Origin: JABIBU01 sp964464685
GTDB taxonomy: Bacteria > Patescibacteriota > Patescibacteriia > Magasanikbacterales > UBA922
NCBI GenBank assembly: GCA_964464685.1
Contig: CAYXGV010000021.1
Span: 1 to 17,497, forward strand
Direction of reading: 5' to 3'
DNA length: 17,497 bases
Shown here one piece after another: positions 8,411 through 15,000 of this stretch. Made by a program: the position numbers and the translations under genes. The notes beneath the pieces are model-generated. The model did not search any database. It had not been told where the DNA came from and saw nothing but the letters and a program-made list of their open reading frames with translations. Each line of letters starts with the position of its first letter. Positions within the stretch are counted from its first letter, which is position 1.

Positions 8411-9436
8411 ATGAACCTAAGAAAAGCCTCAGACATTTTAGCTGGAGAACCAAAATTTCGCTTAGCCCAAATTCACAAAGCGTTATTTTTTCATTTGATA
8501 GAAGATTGGGATGAGGCGACAACGCTTAGTAAAAAATTGCGCGAAGATTTAAAAGAAAATTGTAATTTAAAAATTAATTCTGAAGATTTTTTTTCAAAAA
8601 ATGATCGAACAGTCAAATCAATGATTACACTGGATGATGGTTTGAAAATTGAAGCTGTTTTGATGCGCCATGAAGAAAGAAATACAGTTTGTGTGTCAGC
8701 CCAAGCTGGTTGCGCGATGGCCTGTGCTTTTTGTGCTACTGGTATGCGTGGTTTAAAGCGTAATTTAACCCAATGGGAAATTGTAGAACAAGTAGTACAT
8801 TTTGCTCGTTTATTAAAAAAAGAAAATCAAAGAGTCACTAGTGTAGTTGTGATGGGAATGGGGGAGCCATTTTTAAATTATGATAATGTTATATCAGCTT
8901 TGCGAGTTTTGAATGACAAAGATGGTTTTAATATTGGAGTGCGTAAATTATCTGTTTCCACTTGCGGAATTGTGCCAGGTATCCGTCGTTTTGCAGAAGA
9001 AAAAGAAGATTTTAATTTGGCCATTTCACTCCATGCCCCCAATGACAATTTGCGCTCTCAATTAATGCCAGTTAATCAACAATTTAATTTAACTGAATTA
9101 TTTTTGGCCGTAGATGAATATATACAAAAAAAAGATAGAAAAGTAATGTTTGAATATTTACTTATAAAAGATGTTAACGATTCTCAAGATCACGCTCGTG
9201 AATTGGTAAAATTAATGAGAAGGCCACTGTGTTTTGTTAATCTAATTCCTTATAATCCAACTGGCTTGCCTCGCCAGAGCGGAGCGACGGCGGGTGTATT
9301 CAAACCATCAGATGAAAGAACAATTCAAAGATTTAAAAAAATATTAATTGATATGGGTATTACGACTACTGAAAGGTTTCGTTTTGGTCAAGATATAAAG
9401 GGTGCCTGCGGACAATTAGCAGGAGATAGGATTTAA
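8411..9436 (+). CDS. rlmN: Dual-specificity rRNA/tRNA adenine-C2 methyltransferase RlmN (radical SAM)
   Basis: RlmN methylates C2 of A2503 in 23S rRNA and A37 in some tRNAs, using two SAM molecules and a 4Fe-4S cluster. In 341 residues I see the cluster motif CxxxCxxC (C101, C105, C108), the preceding conserved C94, GMGEP (149-153), the SVSTCGIVPGI block, SLHAPND (206-212) and the C-terminal GACGQLAGD with the methyl-carrying cysteine (C333). Together these identify RlmN rather than Cfr. Residues about 285-296 (LPRQSGATAGV) interrupt the usual link between NPTG and FKPS. They are encoded by a GC-rich 33-bp island (9264-9296) that looks like an in-frame repeat insertion. typA follows 4 bp downstream. 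Apart from that insert, the length is normal. Confidence 0.95.
   Translation: MNLRKASDILAGEPKFRLAQIHKALFFHLIEDWDEATTLSKKLREDLKENCNLKINSEDFFSKNDRTVKSMITLDDGLKIEAVLMRHEERNTVCVSAQAGCAMACAFCATGMRGLKRNLTQWEIVEQVVHFARLLKKENQRVTSVVVMGMGEPFLNYDNVISALRVLNDKDGFNIGVRKLSVSTCGIVPGIRRFAEEKEDFNLAISLHAPNDNLRSQLMPVNQQFNLTELFLAVDEYIQKKDRKVMFEYLLIKDVNDSQDHARELVKLMRRPLCFVNLIPYNPTGLPRQSGATAGVFKPSDERTIQRFKKILIDMGITTTERFRFGQDIKGACGQLAGDRI
9264..9296 (+). repeat. GC-rich palindrome-like insert inside rlmN
   Basis: About three quarters of these bases are G or C, against strongly AT-rich flanks. CGCC (9272-9275) and GGCG (9289-9292) form the core of an imperfect stem. It encodes LPRQSGATAGV in frame, at a loop between conserved RlmN blocks where length varies in the family. 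This resembles in-frame palindromic element insertions described in Rickettsia. I believe similar SGATAG-encoding islands occur in CPR genomes, but cannot verify that here. Confidence 0.55.
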
Positions 9437-9440
9437 TTTT

Positions 9441-11345
9441 ATGGAAATCAGAAATATTGCAATTATCGCTCACGTAGATCACGGTAAAACCAAATTAACC
9501 GATGCTTTGATGCGTCAAACTGGCATGGTGACTGATGAAAATGTAAGTATGGACTCAAATGATCTTGAAAAAGAGCGTGGTATTACCATTTATTCAAAAA
9601 ACACTTCGGTATTTTATAAAAATACAAAAATAAATATTGTAGATACTCCGGGTCACGCGGATTTTGGTTCAGAAGTTGAACGAGTACTCCGTTCAATTGA
9701 TTCAGTTTTGTTGATTGTGGATGCTCAAGAAGGTCCTATGCCCCAGACTAAATTTGTTTTGAAAAAATCATTAGAATTAGGTTTGAAGCCAATTGTGGTT
9801 TTGAATAAAATTGATAAACCAGCTGCCAGACCAGAATGGGCCAAAGATAAGGTGTTGGAATTGTTTATGGATTTGGGCGCTAGTGATGCTCAGCTTGATT
9901 TTACCACTGTTTATACTATTGCCAAACAGGGAATTGCCAAAATGAATTTGACAGACGAGTCTGACAATCTTACTCCACTTTTGGATGTTATTTTAGAAAA
10001 AGTTTCACCAGCCCAAGCAGATATTTCTTTGCCGTTCGCGTTTCAACCATTTAATTTGGCTTATGACAATTATTTGGGACGTATGGGTATTGGCAGGGTT
10101 TATCAAGGAAAAATAAAAGTTGGTGACAAAGTTTTTATAAAAAAACACTATATAAAAGATTCACCAGATTTGTCTAATGTGGCTGGTGAAAAAATTACTG
10201 GGACAATTTTAAAGTTGTTTACATTCGAAGGGGTTAGTAGAAAAGAAGTTTCTGAGGCTGTGGCTGGTGATATTGTAATGATGGCTGGTTTGCCAGATAT
10301 ATATATTGGTGACACTGTTTGTATTAATGAAAATCAAGAATTATTACCAGCAATCAAAATTGATGAGCCAACAATTTGTTTGAATTTTTTGGTTAATAGT
10401 TCACCTTTTGCTGGCAAAGAAGGAAAATATGTCACTAGTCAACAAATTAAAAGACGTTTAGAAAAAGAATTAGAAGTTAATGTNNNNNNNNNNNNNNNNN
10501 NNNNNNNNNNNNNNNNNNNNNNNNNNNNNNNNNNNNNNNNNNNNNNNNNNNNNNNNNNNNNNNNNNNNNNNNNNNNNNNNNNNGATTATTTCAAAGTTTA
10601 TGGTCGAGGAGAATTACATATTGCCATATTATTGGAAAATATGCGTCGAGAAAATTATGAAGTGCAAGTTTCTCAACCACAAGTAATTATAAAGGAAGTT
10701 GATGGCGTAAAACATGAACCATTTGAGGAAGTGACCTTGGATATTCCCGAACAAGCAGTTGGTACTGTGATTGAAAAAATATCAAAACGAAAAGGTCAGA
10801 TGTTGTCTATGCGACCAGAACAAAATCATACCCGTTTGGTTTATGAAATGCCAACCAGAGGTTTGTTGGGTTATAAAAGTGAATTTATTGTGGATACTAG
10901 AGGTGAGGGAATTTTATGTAGTGAGGTGATTGGTTTCAAACCCTATGTTGGTGAAATAAAAAAACGTGATGTTGGTTCTATGGTTTCAGCTGTAAAAGGC
11001 AAAGTGCTTTCTTATGCTTTGTCTAATTTGCAAAATCGTGGAGTTTTGTACGTGGAACCAAATGTTGAAGTCTATGAAGGTCAGGTAATTGGTAATACTA
11101 CCAAAGGTCAAGATATGACTGTAAATCCAATCAAAGGAAAACATTTGACCAATATGCGGGCTTCTGGAGCGGATGATGCTATTCAGTTGATTCCCCCAAT
11201 GGAATTAACTTTAGAGAGGGGATTGGAAGTTATGTCTGAAGATGAATTTTTGGAAATTACACCACTCAGTATCCGCCTACGAAAGCAATTTTTAACTGAA
11301 AATGACAGAATAAGGGCTGAGAGGAATAAAGTGGTTTCAAGCTAA
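9441..11345 (+). CDS. typA: Ribosome-associated translational GTPase TypA/BipA (with internal assembly gap)
   Basis: TypA/BipA is an EF-G-like GTPase that binds the ribosome and supports 50S assembly, especially at low temperature or under stress. The G motifs are clear: AHVDHGKT (10-17), ERGITI (45-50), DTPGHADFG (68-76) and NKID (122-125). Domain II follows. After the gap come GRGELHIAILLENMRRE, the EF-G C-like region (EPFEEVTLDIPEQAVG), TRGLLGYKSEF and the TypA-specific C-terminus (LTNMRASGADDA, LERGLEVMSEDE.LE.TP..IR.RK). The frame is open through 100 Ns. By comparison with E. coli TypA only about 10 residues should be missing, giving a real protein near 611 residues. A GGAG about 13 nt before the ATG, inside the end of rlmN, is a weak SD. 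Confidence 0.96.
   Translation: MEIRNIAIIAHVDHGKTKLTDALMRQTGMVTDENVSMDSNDLEKERGITIYSKNTSVFYKNTKINIVDTPGHADFGSEVERVLRSIDSVLLIVDAQEGPMPQTKFVLKKSLELGLKPIVVLNKIDKPAARPEWAKDKVLELFMDLGASDAQLDFTTVYTIAKQGIAKMNLTDESDNLTPLLDVILEKVSPAQADISLPFAFQPFNLAYDNYLGRMGIGRVYQGKIKVGDKVFIKKHYIKDSPDLSNVAGEKITGTILKLFTFEGVSRKEVSEAVAGDIVMMAGLPDIYIGDTVCINENQELLPAIKIDEPTICLNFLVNSSPFAGKEGKYVTSQQIKRRLEKELEVNXXXXXXXXXXXXXXXXXXXXXXXXXXXXXXXXXXDYFKVYGRGELHIAILLENMRRENYEVQVSQPQVIIKEVDGVKHEPFEEVTLDIPEQAVGTVIEKISKRKGQMLSMRPEQNHTRLVYEMPTRGLLGYKSEFIVDTRGEGILCSEVIGFKPYVGEIKKRDVGSMVSAVKGKVLSYALSNLQNRGVLYVEPNVEVYEGQVIGNTTKGQDMTVNPIKGKHLTNMRASGADDAIQLIPPMELTLERGLEVMSEDEFLEITPLSIRLRKQFLTENDRIRAERNKVVSS
10484..10583. other. Assembly gap (100 N placeholder) inside typA
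   Basis: The gap falls between LEKELEVNV and DYFKVYGRGELH. In E. coli TypA the corresponding segment, recalled from memory, is about 10 residues, so the true gap should be near 31 nt (it must be 1 modulo 3 to keep frame). The 100-N length is a convention. Confidence 0.9.
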
Positions 11346-11391
11346 GTTATACCCACAGGGCATCAGTATTCTCTGATAGATAAAATAAATT

Positions 11392-11423
11392 AAAAGACAG
11401 CCAGAAAATGGTTGTCTTTTTTT
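11392..11423 (+). terminator. Rho-independent terminator after typA
   Basis: AAAGACAGCC (11393-11402) pairs with GGTTGTCTTT, with one G-U pair and a short A-rich loop, and is followed by a T-run to 11423. It closes the helicase-rlmN-typA unit. Confidence 0.85.
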
Positions 11424-11441
11424 AAGAAAACATGCTATACT
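11412..11441 (+). promoter_or_regulatory. Candidate promoter of the DUF4349 gene, overlapping the terminator
   Basis: TTGTCT (11412-11417), an 18-bp spacer and TATACT (11436-11441). A second -10-like TATAAA lies at 11447-11452. The -35 box falls in the T-side of the terminator stem, a compact arrangement. The match is moderate. Confidence 0.4.
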
Positions 11442-11477
11442 CAGTGTATAAATCATTATTTTTAATCATCAAAATAT

Positions 11478-12488
11478 ATGAAGTTTTTTGATAATTTTGA
11501 ATTCAAGCCAATGAACATTTTGAAGATTGTTGGTTTGGTTCTGGTAGCAGTTATTTTTATTAGTCTGGCTTTTCGGTTGGTTGGATCATCATTTAATTCT
11601 TTGTTTTCAGGACTAGGGAGTACAAATAGTGTCACTAGTGAAATGTATAGTTATGACAAGGCTGGGGTGGCGTCTGATTTGTCTATTCGTAATGTAGCTT
11701 CCCCAACTATTGCCCCAAATACTGGCGATATTGTAATTGGAGACAATGCCGAGGAATTTGAAGTCACTGAATATAGTGCCAATATTGAAACTAGTAATTT
11801 AGACGAGACTTGTAGCGAGGTTGGGGTTTTGAAATCGCGAGATGATGTAATTTTTGAAAATGCTAATAAATATGAAAAAAGTTGTAACTTTAGTTTCAAA
11901 GTTAAAAAAGACAGTGTAGCTGAAATTTTAGCAATTGTTAAGGCGCTGGATCCAAAAGAACTTAATGAAAATACTTATACAATTAAACGTTTGGTTGATG
12001 ATTATACTAGTGAGGCTCAGATACTTCAGAAAAAAATGGAATCAATTGAAAAAACTTTGGCTGATGCTATTCGGGCTTACGACGATGTCACATTATTGGC
12101 TACTAGAATGCAAAATGTAGAAAGTTTAGCAAAAATTATTGATAGTAAAATTGGTATTATTGAAAGATTAACTCAGGAAAAAATTAATATCAACGCTCAA
12201 TTAGAGCGTTTGGAACGTGCCAAAGCTGAACAGTTGGATCGTCTTGATTATACATATTTTAATGTTTCTGTTTTGGAGAATAAATTTGTTGACGGACAAA
12301 GCCTAAAGGATTCTTGGAAAACAGAAATCAAATCTTTTGTCCGTGACATTAATAAAGTATTTCAAGATATAACAATCAATTTGGTTTTATTACTATTCCT
12401 TATATTACAATACGTTGTTTATCTGTTTATTATATTAATTGTTGCGAAATATGGTTGGCAGTTGGTAAAGTATATCTGGAAGCGATAA
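11478..12488 (+). CDS. DUF4349-type membrane protein with coiled coil
   Basis: 336 residues. An N-terminal membrane helix (about 15-32) is followed by a Ser/Thr-rich linker and an extracytoplasmic beta-rich region (about 94-170) with two cysteines (C112, C136) that could form a disulfide. A long coiled coil (about 172-256, rich in heptad-like Leu/Ile with Lys/Glu) leads to the D-Y-T-Y-F-N-V-S-V block characteristic of DUF4349. A second membrane helix (about 298-325) precedes a basic end (KYIWKR). The order matches DUF4349 proteins, which resemble lipoprotein or envelope proteins of unknown function. It stands alone between two terminators, so there is no operon clue to its role. Confidence 0.8.
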   Translation: MKFFDNFEFKPMNILKIVGLVLVAVIFISLAFRLVGSSFNSLFSGLGSTNSVTSEMYSYDKAGVASDLSIRNVASPTIAPNTGDIVIGDNAEEFEVTEYSANIETSNLDETCSEVGVLKSRDDVIFENANKYEKSCNFSFKVKKDSVAEILAIVKALDPKELNENTYTIKRLVDDYTSEAQILQKKMESIEKTLADAIRAYDDVTLLATRMQNVESLAKIIDSKIGIIERLTQEKININAQLERLERAKAEQLDRLDYTYFNVSVLENKFVDGQSLKDSWKTEIKSFVRDINKVFQDITINLVLLLFLILQYVVYLFIILIVAKYGWQLVKYIWKR

Positions 12489-12497
12489 AAAAAGATA

Positions 12498-12526
12498 AAA
12501 AAATCAGCCTAGTTGGCTGATTTTTA
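12498..12526. terminator. Bidirectional terminator between convergent genes
   Basis: AAAAATCAGCC (12499-12509) and GGCTGATTTTT (12515-12525) form a perfect 11-bp stem with a 5-nt loop. It has A-rich and T-rich ends on both strands, so it can serve both the DUF4349 gene and greA. Confidence 0.92.
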
Positions 12527-12528
12527 TT

Positions 12529-13023
12529 TTAATTTATTTTTATAACCTCACAACCCACATCTTTTCCCGCAATTTTCATATTAAATACATCACCAACCTT
12601 GTGCCCAAGCAGAGCTTGGCCAATGGGGGAAGTATAGGAAATAATTCCTTTAGCTGGATTAGTTTCCTCGGATCCAAGTATTTGATAAATTTTTTCTTGA
12701 CCAGTAATTTTTATTGTCACTTGATGACCAATTTCAATCATTTTATTTTGACTGGTTTTGATTACAGTAGAGTGGTCAATTTGATATTCTAATTTTAACA
12801 GAGCACTATTGATTCCACGCAAACGTCTTTTGGCTAACTGGTACTCAACATTTTCTGAAAAATCTCCCAGCTCAGCCAACCGACTTACTTCTTTGGCAGC
12901 TGGTGGTCTTTTTTTCTTTAGGTTGGCAAAATCTCGCTTAAGTTCATCAAGTTTTTTTGCGCTAATAATTAAATCAAGATTGGGTGTAGAATATTTTCCC
13001 GGTTTTCTGGTTGGTAGTTGCAT
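12529..13023 (-). CDS. greA: Transcription elongation factor GreA/GreB family
   Basis: Gre factors enter the RNA polymerase secondary channel and stimulate cleavage of backtracked transcripts. The 164-residue protein has an N-terminal coiled coil (about 18-90) with the tip motif GDFSENVEY (53-61), keeping the acidic pair D54 and E57. A C-terminal FKBP-like domain follows (about 95-164) with ISYTSPIGQALLGHKVGD (128-145), diagnostic of Gre. It carries roughly ten extra N-terminal residues (MQLPTRKPGKY) compared with E. coli GreA, as I recall from CPR homologues. The ATG at the top of the coding strand has no SD. A minus-strand promoter lies about 45 bp upstream. Confidence 0.93.
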   Translation of the reverse strand: MQLPTRKPGKYSTPNLDLIISAKKLDELKRDFANLKKKRPPAAKEVSRLAELGDFSENVEYQLAKRRLRGINSALLKLEYQIDHSTVIKTSQNKMIEIGHQVTIKITGQEKIYQILGSEETNPAKGIISYTSPIGQALLGHKVGDVFNMKIAGKDVGCEVIKIN

Positions 13024-13066
13024 AATAAAAAGGCTTAAAAAGCTTGAAATGCTGAAAAGGCATTGG

Positions 13067-13095
13067 TTTATAATATTCTAGCACATAACTGGCAA
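13067..13095 (-). promoter_or_regulatory. Promoter of greA
   Basis: On the minus strand, TTGCCA (plus-strand 13090-13095), a 17-bp spacer and TATAAA (plus-strand 13067-13072). The leader before the ATG would be about 35-40 nt. Confidence 0.6.
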
Positions 13096-13103
13096 TTATG
13101 CCA
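13090..13103. promoter_or_regulatory. Dyad TGGCA-ATTA-TGCCA in the divergent greA/permease region
   Basis: An exact 5-4-5 inverted repeat overlaps the greA -35 box and lies about 47 bp upstream of the permease ATG. It could bind a dimeric regulator of either gene. It is short, so chance is possible. A TATAAT at 13124-13129 is a candidate -10 for the permease. Confidence 0.35.
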
Positions 13104-13149
13104 TAAAAGTGATAGAATGAAGATATAATTTATATCTATATATTATATT

Positions 13150-14121
13150 ATGAACATATTTTTACCACTAGAGTCATTTTCCAATTGGTTTACCTATAAC
13201 ATATTAAATTTAACCCAAAATACTCATCTGGCTGACAGTGTTAATTTTTTTGTTTATGATGTTTTTAAAATTTTAATATTGTTAATTTTGGTAACACACT
13301 TGATGGGTTTGGTCCGCCACTATTTACCACTTGATAAATTCAAAACGTTTTTAACCAGTCATAAATTTTATGGAACCGATTATTTATTAGCTTCTAGTTT
13401 TGGTGCTCTTACGCCCTTTTGTTCGTGTTCCTCTATACCACTTTTTATTGGTTTTTTACAAGCCGAAATTCCACTCGGGGTCACCTTTTCTTTTCTCATC
13501 ACCTCGCCACTTATAAATGAAATAGCAGTTGCTTTGTTTATTGGTTTGTTTGGTTGGAAAATTACAATCCTGTATGTTTTGGCTGGTCTTTTTGTTGGTG
13601 TGCTTGGTGGAATTATTTTACAAAAATTAAAGATGGAAAAATATTTAATTCCTTTTGAAGAACAGAAGAAAAAATGTTGTTGTGGTTGTAAAAAAGCCAA
13701 ACCAAACAAAAAACAAATTTTATTAAATATCAGTAGTGAGGCTTGGGGGATAGTAAAGAAGGTTGTATTGTATATTATTGCTGGTGTGGCAGTTGGCGCA
13801 GTCATTCATGGTTTTGTACCAGAGAATTTTTTTGAAAGTTATTTGCAAACAGCCGGAATATTGGCAGTACCTCTAGCTGTAATATTAGCAGTACCACTTT
13901 ATTCCAATGCTAGTGGGGTTATACCAGTTATACAGGCTCTTATTGCCAAAGGAGTTGGTATTGGTACTGGATTAGCATTTATGATGGCGGTTGTTGGTTT
14001 GTCTCTTCCTGAGGCAATGATTTTGAAAAAAGTTATGAAAACTAAATTACTTCTAACTTTTTTTGGGATTGTGACTTTGGGAATAATTTTTATTGGTTAT
14101 TTGTTTAACATCATTTTATAA
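13150..14121 (+). CDS. Permease of the COG0701 (DUF318 / ArsP-like) family
   Basis: 323 residues with about eight hydrophobic helices in two halves. The first half carries GALTPFCSCSSIPLF (85-99; C91 and C93) and the SFLITSPLINEIA block (114-126); the second has the paired PLYSNASGVIPV (249-260) and GLSLPEAMIL (283-292) blocks. This is the signature of COG0701 permeases, whose best-known members export organoarsenicals; other substrates are possible. The cytoplasmic loop between the halves contains CCCGC (176-180) in a Lys-rich setting, a possible thiophilic-metal site. There is no SD. A small membrane protein follows 30 bp downstream, probably in the same transcript. No ArsR-type regulator lies nearby, so the substrate stays open. 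Confidence 0.82.
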   Translation: MNIFLPLESFSNWFTYNILNLTQNTHLADSVNFFVYDVFKILILLILVTHLMGLVRHYLPLDKFKTFLTSHKFYGTDYLLASSFGALTPFCSCSSIPLFIGFLQAEIPLGVTFSFLITSPLINEIAVALFIGLFGWKITILYVLAGLFVGVLGGIILQKLKMEKYLIPFEEQKKKCCCGCKKAKPNKKQILLNISSEAWGIVKKVVLYIIAGVAVGAVIHGFVPENFFESYLQTAGILAVPLAVILAVPLYSNASGVIPVIQALIAKGVGIGTGLAFMMAVVGLSLPEAMILKKVMKTKLLLTFFGIVTLGIIFIGYLFNIIL

Positions 14122-14151
14122 TAATAAAATTTTTAATTTTAATTTAAAAAT

Positions 14152-14541
14152 ATGAAAACATTTTTAAAAATATTAGCGATCGTGGTAATTACAGTGATAA
14201 TTTTAATTGTCGCTTTATTTGGCTATTTAATAATAAAAAATCCGTTTGGAACTGGTGATATTATAAAATCTTTGATATTTAAACAAGAGATGAGTGAAGA
14301 AGTTAAGCAAGAAAATATAGAAAAAAATGTAAATTATGATCACCCATATTTAAATGAAGAGCAGGAACAAAAAATAATTGATGCTGGTATTGATATTGAA
14401 AAAATACCTACTGAGATATCTCAGGAGCAAATTGATTGTGCTGTAGAAAAATTAGGAGAAGCCAGAGCCAAAGAAATAGAAGGTGGTGCCGAGCCAACTT
14501 CTTTGGAGATTCTAAAAGTATTGCCTTGTGCTGGTAAATAA
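14152..14541 (+). CDS. Small single-pass membrane protein of unknown function
   Basis: 129 residues. A strong N-terminal membrane helix (about 5-28) precedes a soluble, largely helical, charged domain outside the membrane. There, NEEQEQKIIDAGIDIEKIP and a second helix with C96 precede a C-terminal LPCAGK (C126). The two cysteines could pair or bind metal. Lack of an SD and AT-rich spacing match its neighbours, and the 30-bp distance to the permease suggests co-transcription. I do not recognise a family. The palindromic repeat begins immediately after the stop codon and may act as its 3' hairpin. Confidence 0.65.
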   Translation: MKTFLKILAIVVITVIILIVALFGYLIIKNPFGTGDIIKSLIFKQEMSEEVKQENIEKNVNYDHPYLNEEQEQKIIDAGIDIEKIPTEISQEQIDCAVEKLGEARAKEIEGGAEPTSLEILKVLPCAGK

Positions 14542-14544
14542 ACC

Positions 14545-14961
14545 TGTCATTGCGAGGAAGCCGATTCGCATCGGCTGACGAAGCAATCTCATGCATAGTT
14601 GCACAAAAGTATGATTAACAATTACTACGTATACATAATGACAAATAAAAAGAATGGCACATTGTATACAGGAATAACAAATGATTTGGTCAGAAGAGTT
14701 TGGGAACACAAAAAGAAGATAAAATCCAAAAGTTTTACTAGTAAATATAATTTACAAGATTTAGTTTATTTCGAAACTTATACTGATCCAGAAAATGCAA
14801 TAATAAGAGAAAAACAATTAAAAGCTGGGTCTAGAACAAAGAAAATAAATTTAATAGAAAAAAATAATCCTGAATGGGATGATTTATCAGAAAAGTTTTG
14901 AGTATTAAAGACTGGGATTGCCGCGTCATCCTGTACTTCGTCAGGATTCCTCGCAATGACA
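14545..14961. mobile_element. Palindromic repeat (copy 2) split by a GIY-YIG nuclease gene
   Basis: The ends TGTCATTGCGAGG (14545-14557) and CCTCGCAATGACA (14949-14961) are exact inverted repeats. The left half (14545 to about 14592) resembles the left arm of the element at 5357-5532. The right half (14913-14961) matches its right arm at 43 of 49 positions. Between the halves sits a complete small nuclease gene. Either the nuclease gene entered a palindrome, or this is the nuclease-carrying form of an element whose bare form is copy 1. No target duplication is evident. Confidence 0.65.
14611..14901 (+). CDS. Small GIY-YIG endonuclease-domain protein (UvrC/URI type)
   Basis: 96 residues from the ATG at 14611. 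A TTG at 14599 is an alternative start but adds only four residues and lies in the repeat-derived flank. The stand-alone GIY-YIG domain has YVYIMTNKKNGTLYTGIT (the GIY...YIG pair as YVY...LYTG), the conserved Arg in VRRVWEHK, the YNLQDLVYFE strand and the metal-binding Glu in ENAIIREKQLK. The end, INLIEKNNPEWDDL, is typical of this family. Members cut DNA; the role of such single-domain forms is unclear. The gene lies wholly between the two halves of a palindromic repeat, so a role in spreading that repeat is a reasonable hypothesis. There is no SD. Confidence 0.88.
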   Translation: MINNYYVYIMTNKKNGTLYTGITNDLVRRVWEHKKKIKSKSFTSKYNLQDLVYFETYTDPENAIIREKQLKAGSRTKKINLIEKNNPEWDDLSEKF

Positions 14962-14981
14962 GTACAAAAATTTTATATAAA

Positions 14982-14987
14982 TATAAT
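14982..14987 (+). promoter_or_regulatory. Candidate -10 box of the transporter-capA pair
   Basis: TATAAT lies 13 nt before the ATG at 15001, just outside the repeat end. No good -35 is seen at 16-18 bp. The transcript would have a very short leader. Confidence 0.35.
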
Positions 14988-15000
14988 ACAAACCTTATAT

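Noticed and set aside
10480..10686. Short ORF across the second gap
   Set aside because: It is an out-of-frame shadow of typA made possible by the N run.
11362..11377. Small ATCAG/CTGAT hairpin after typA
   Set aside because: Only five base pairs with no T-run. The real terminator is at 11392-11423.
14956..15000. Upstream ATG as start of the Nramp-like protein
   Set aside because: The ATG lies inside the end of the palindromic repeat, and the added residues have no match to the family. The ATG at 15001 gives a normal N-terminus.
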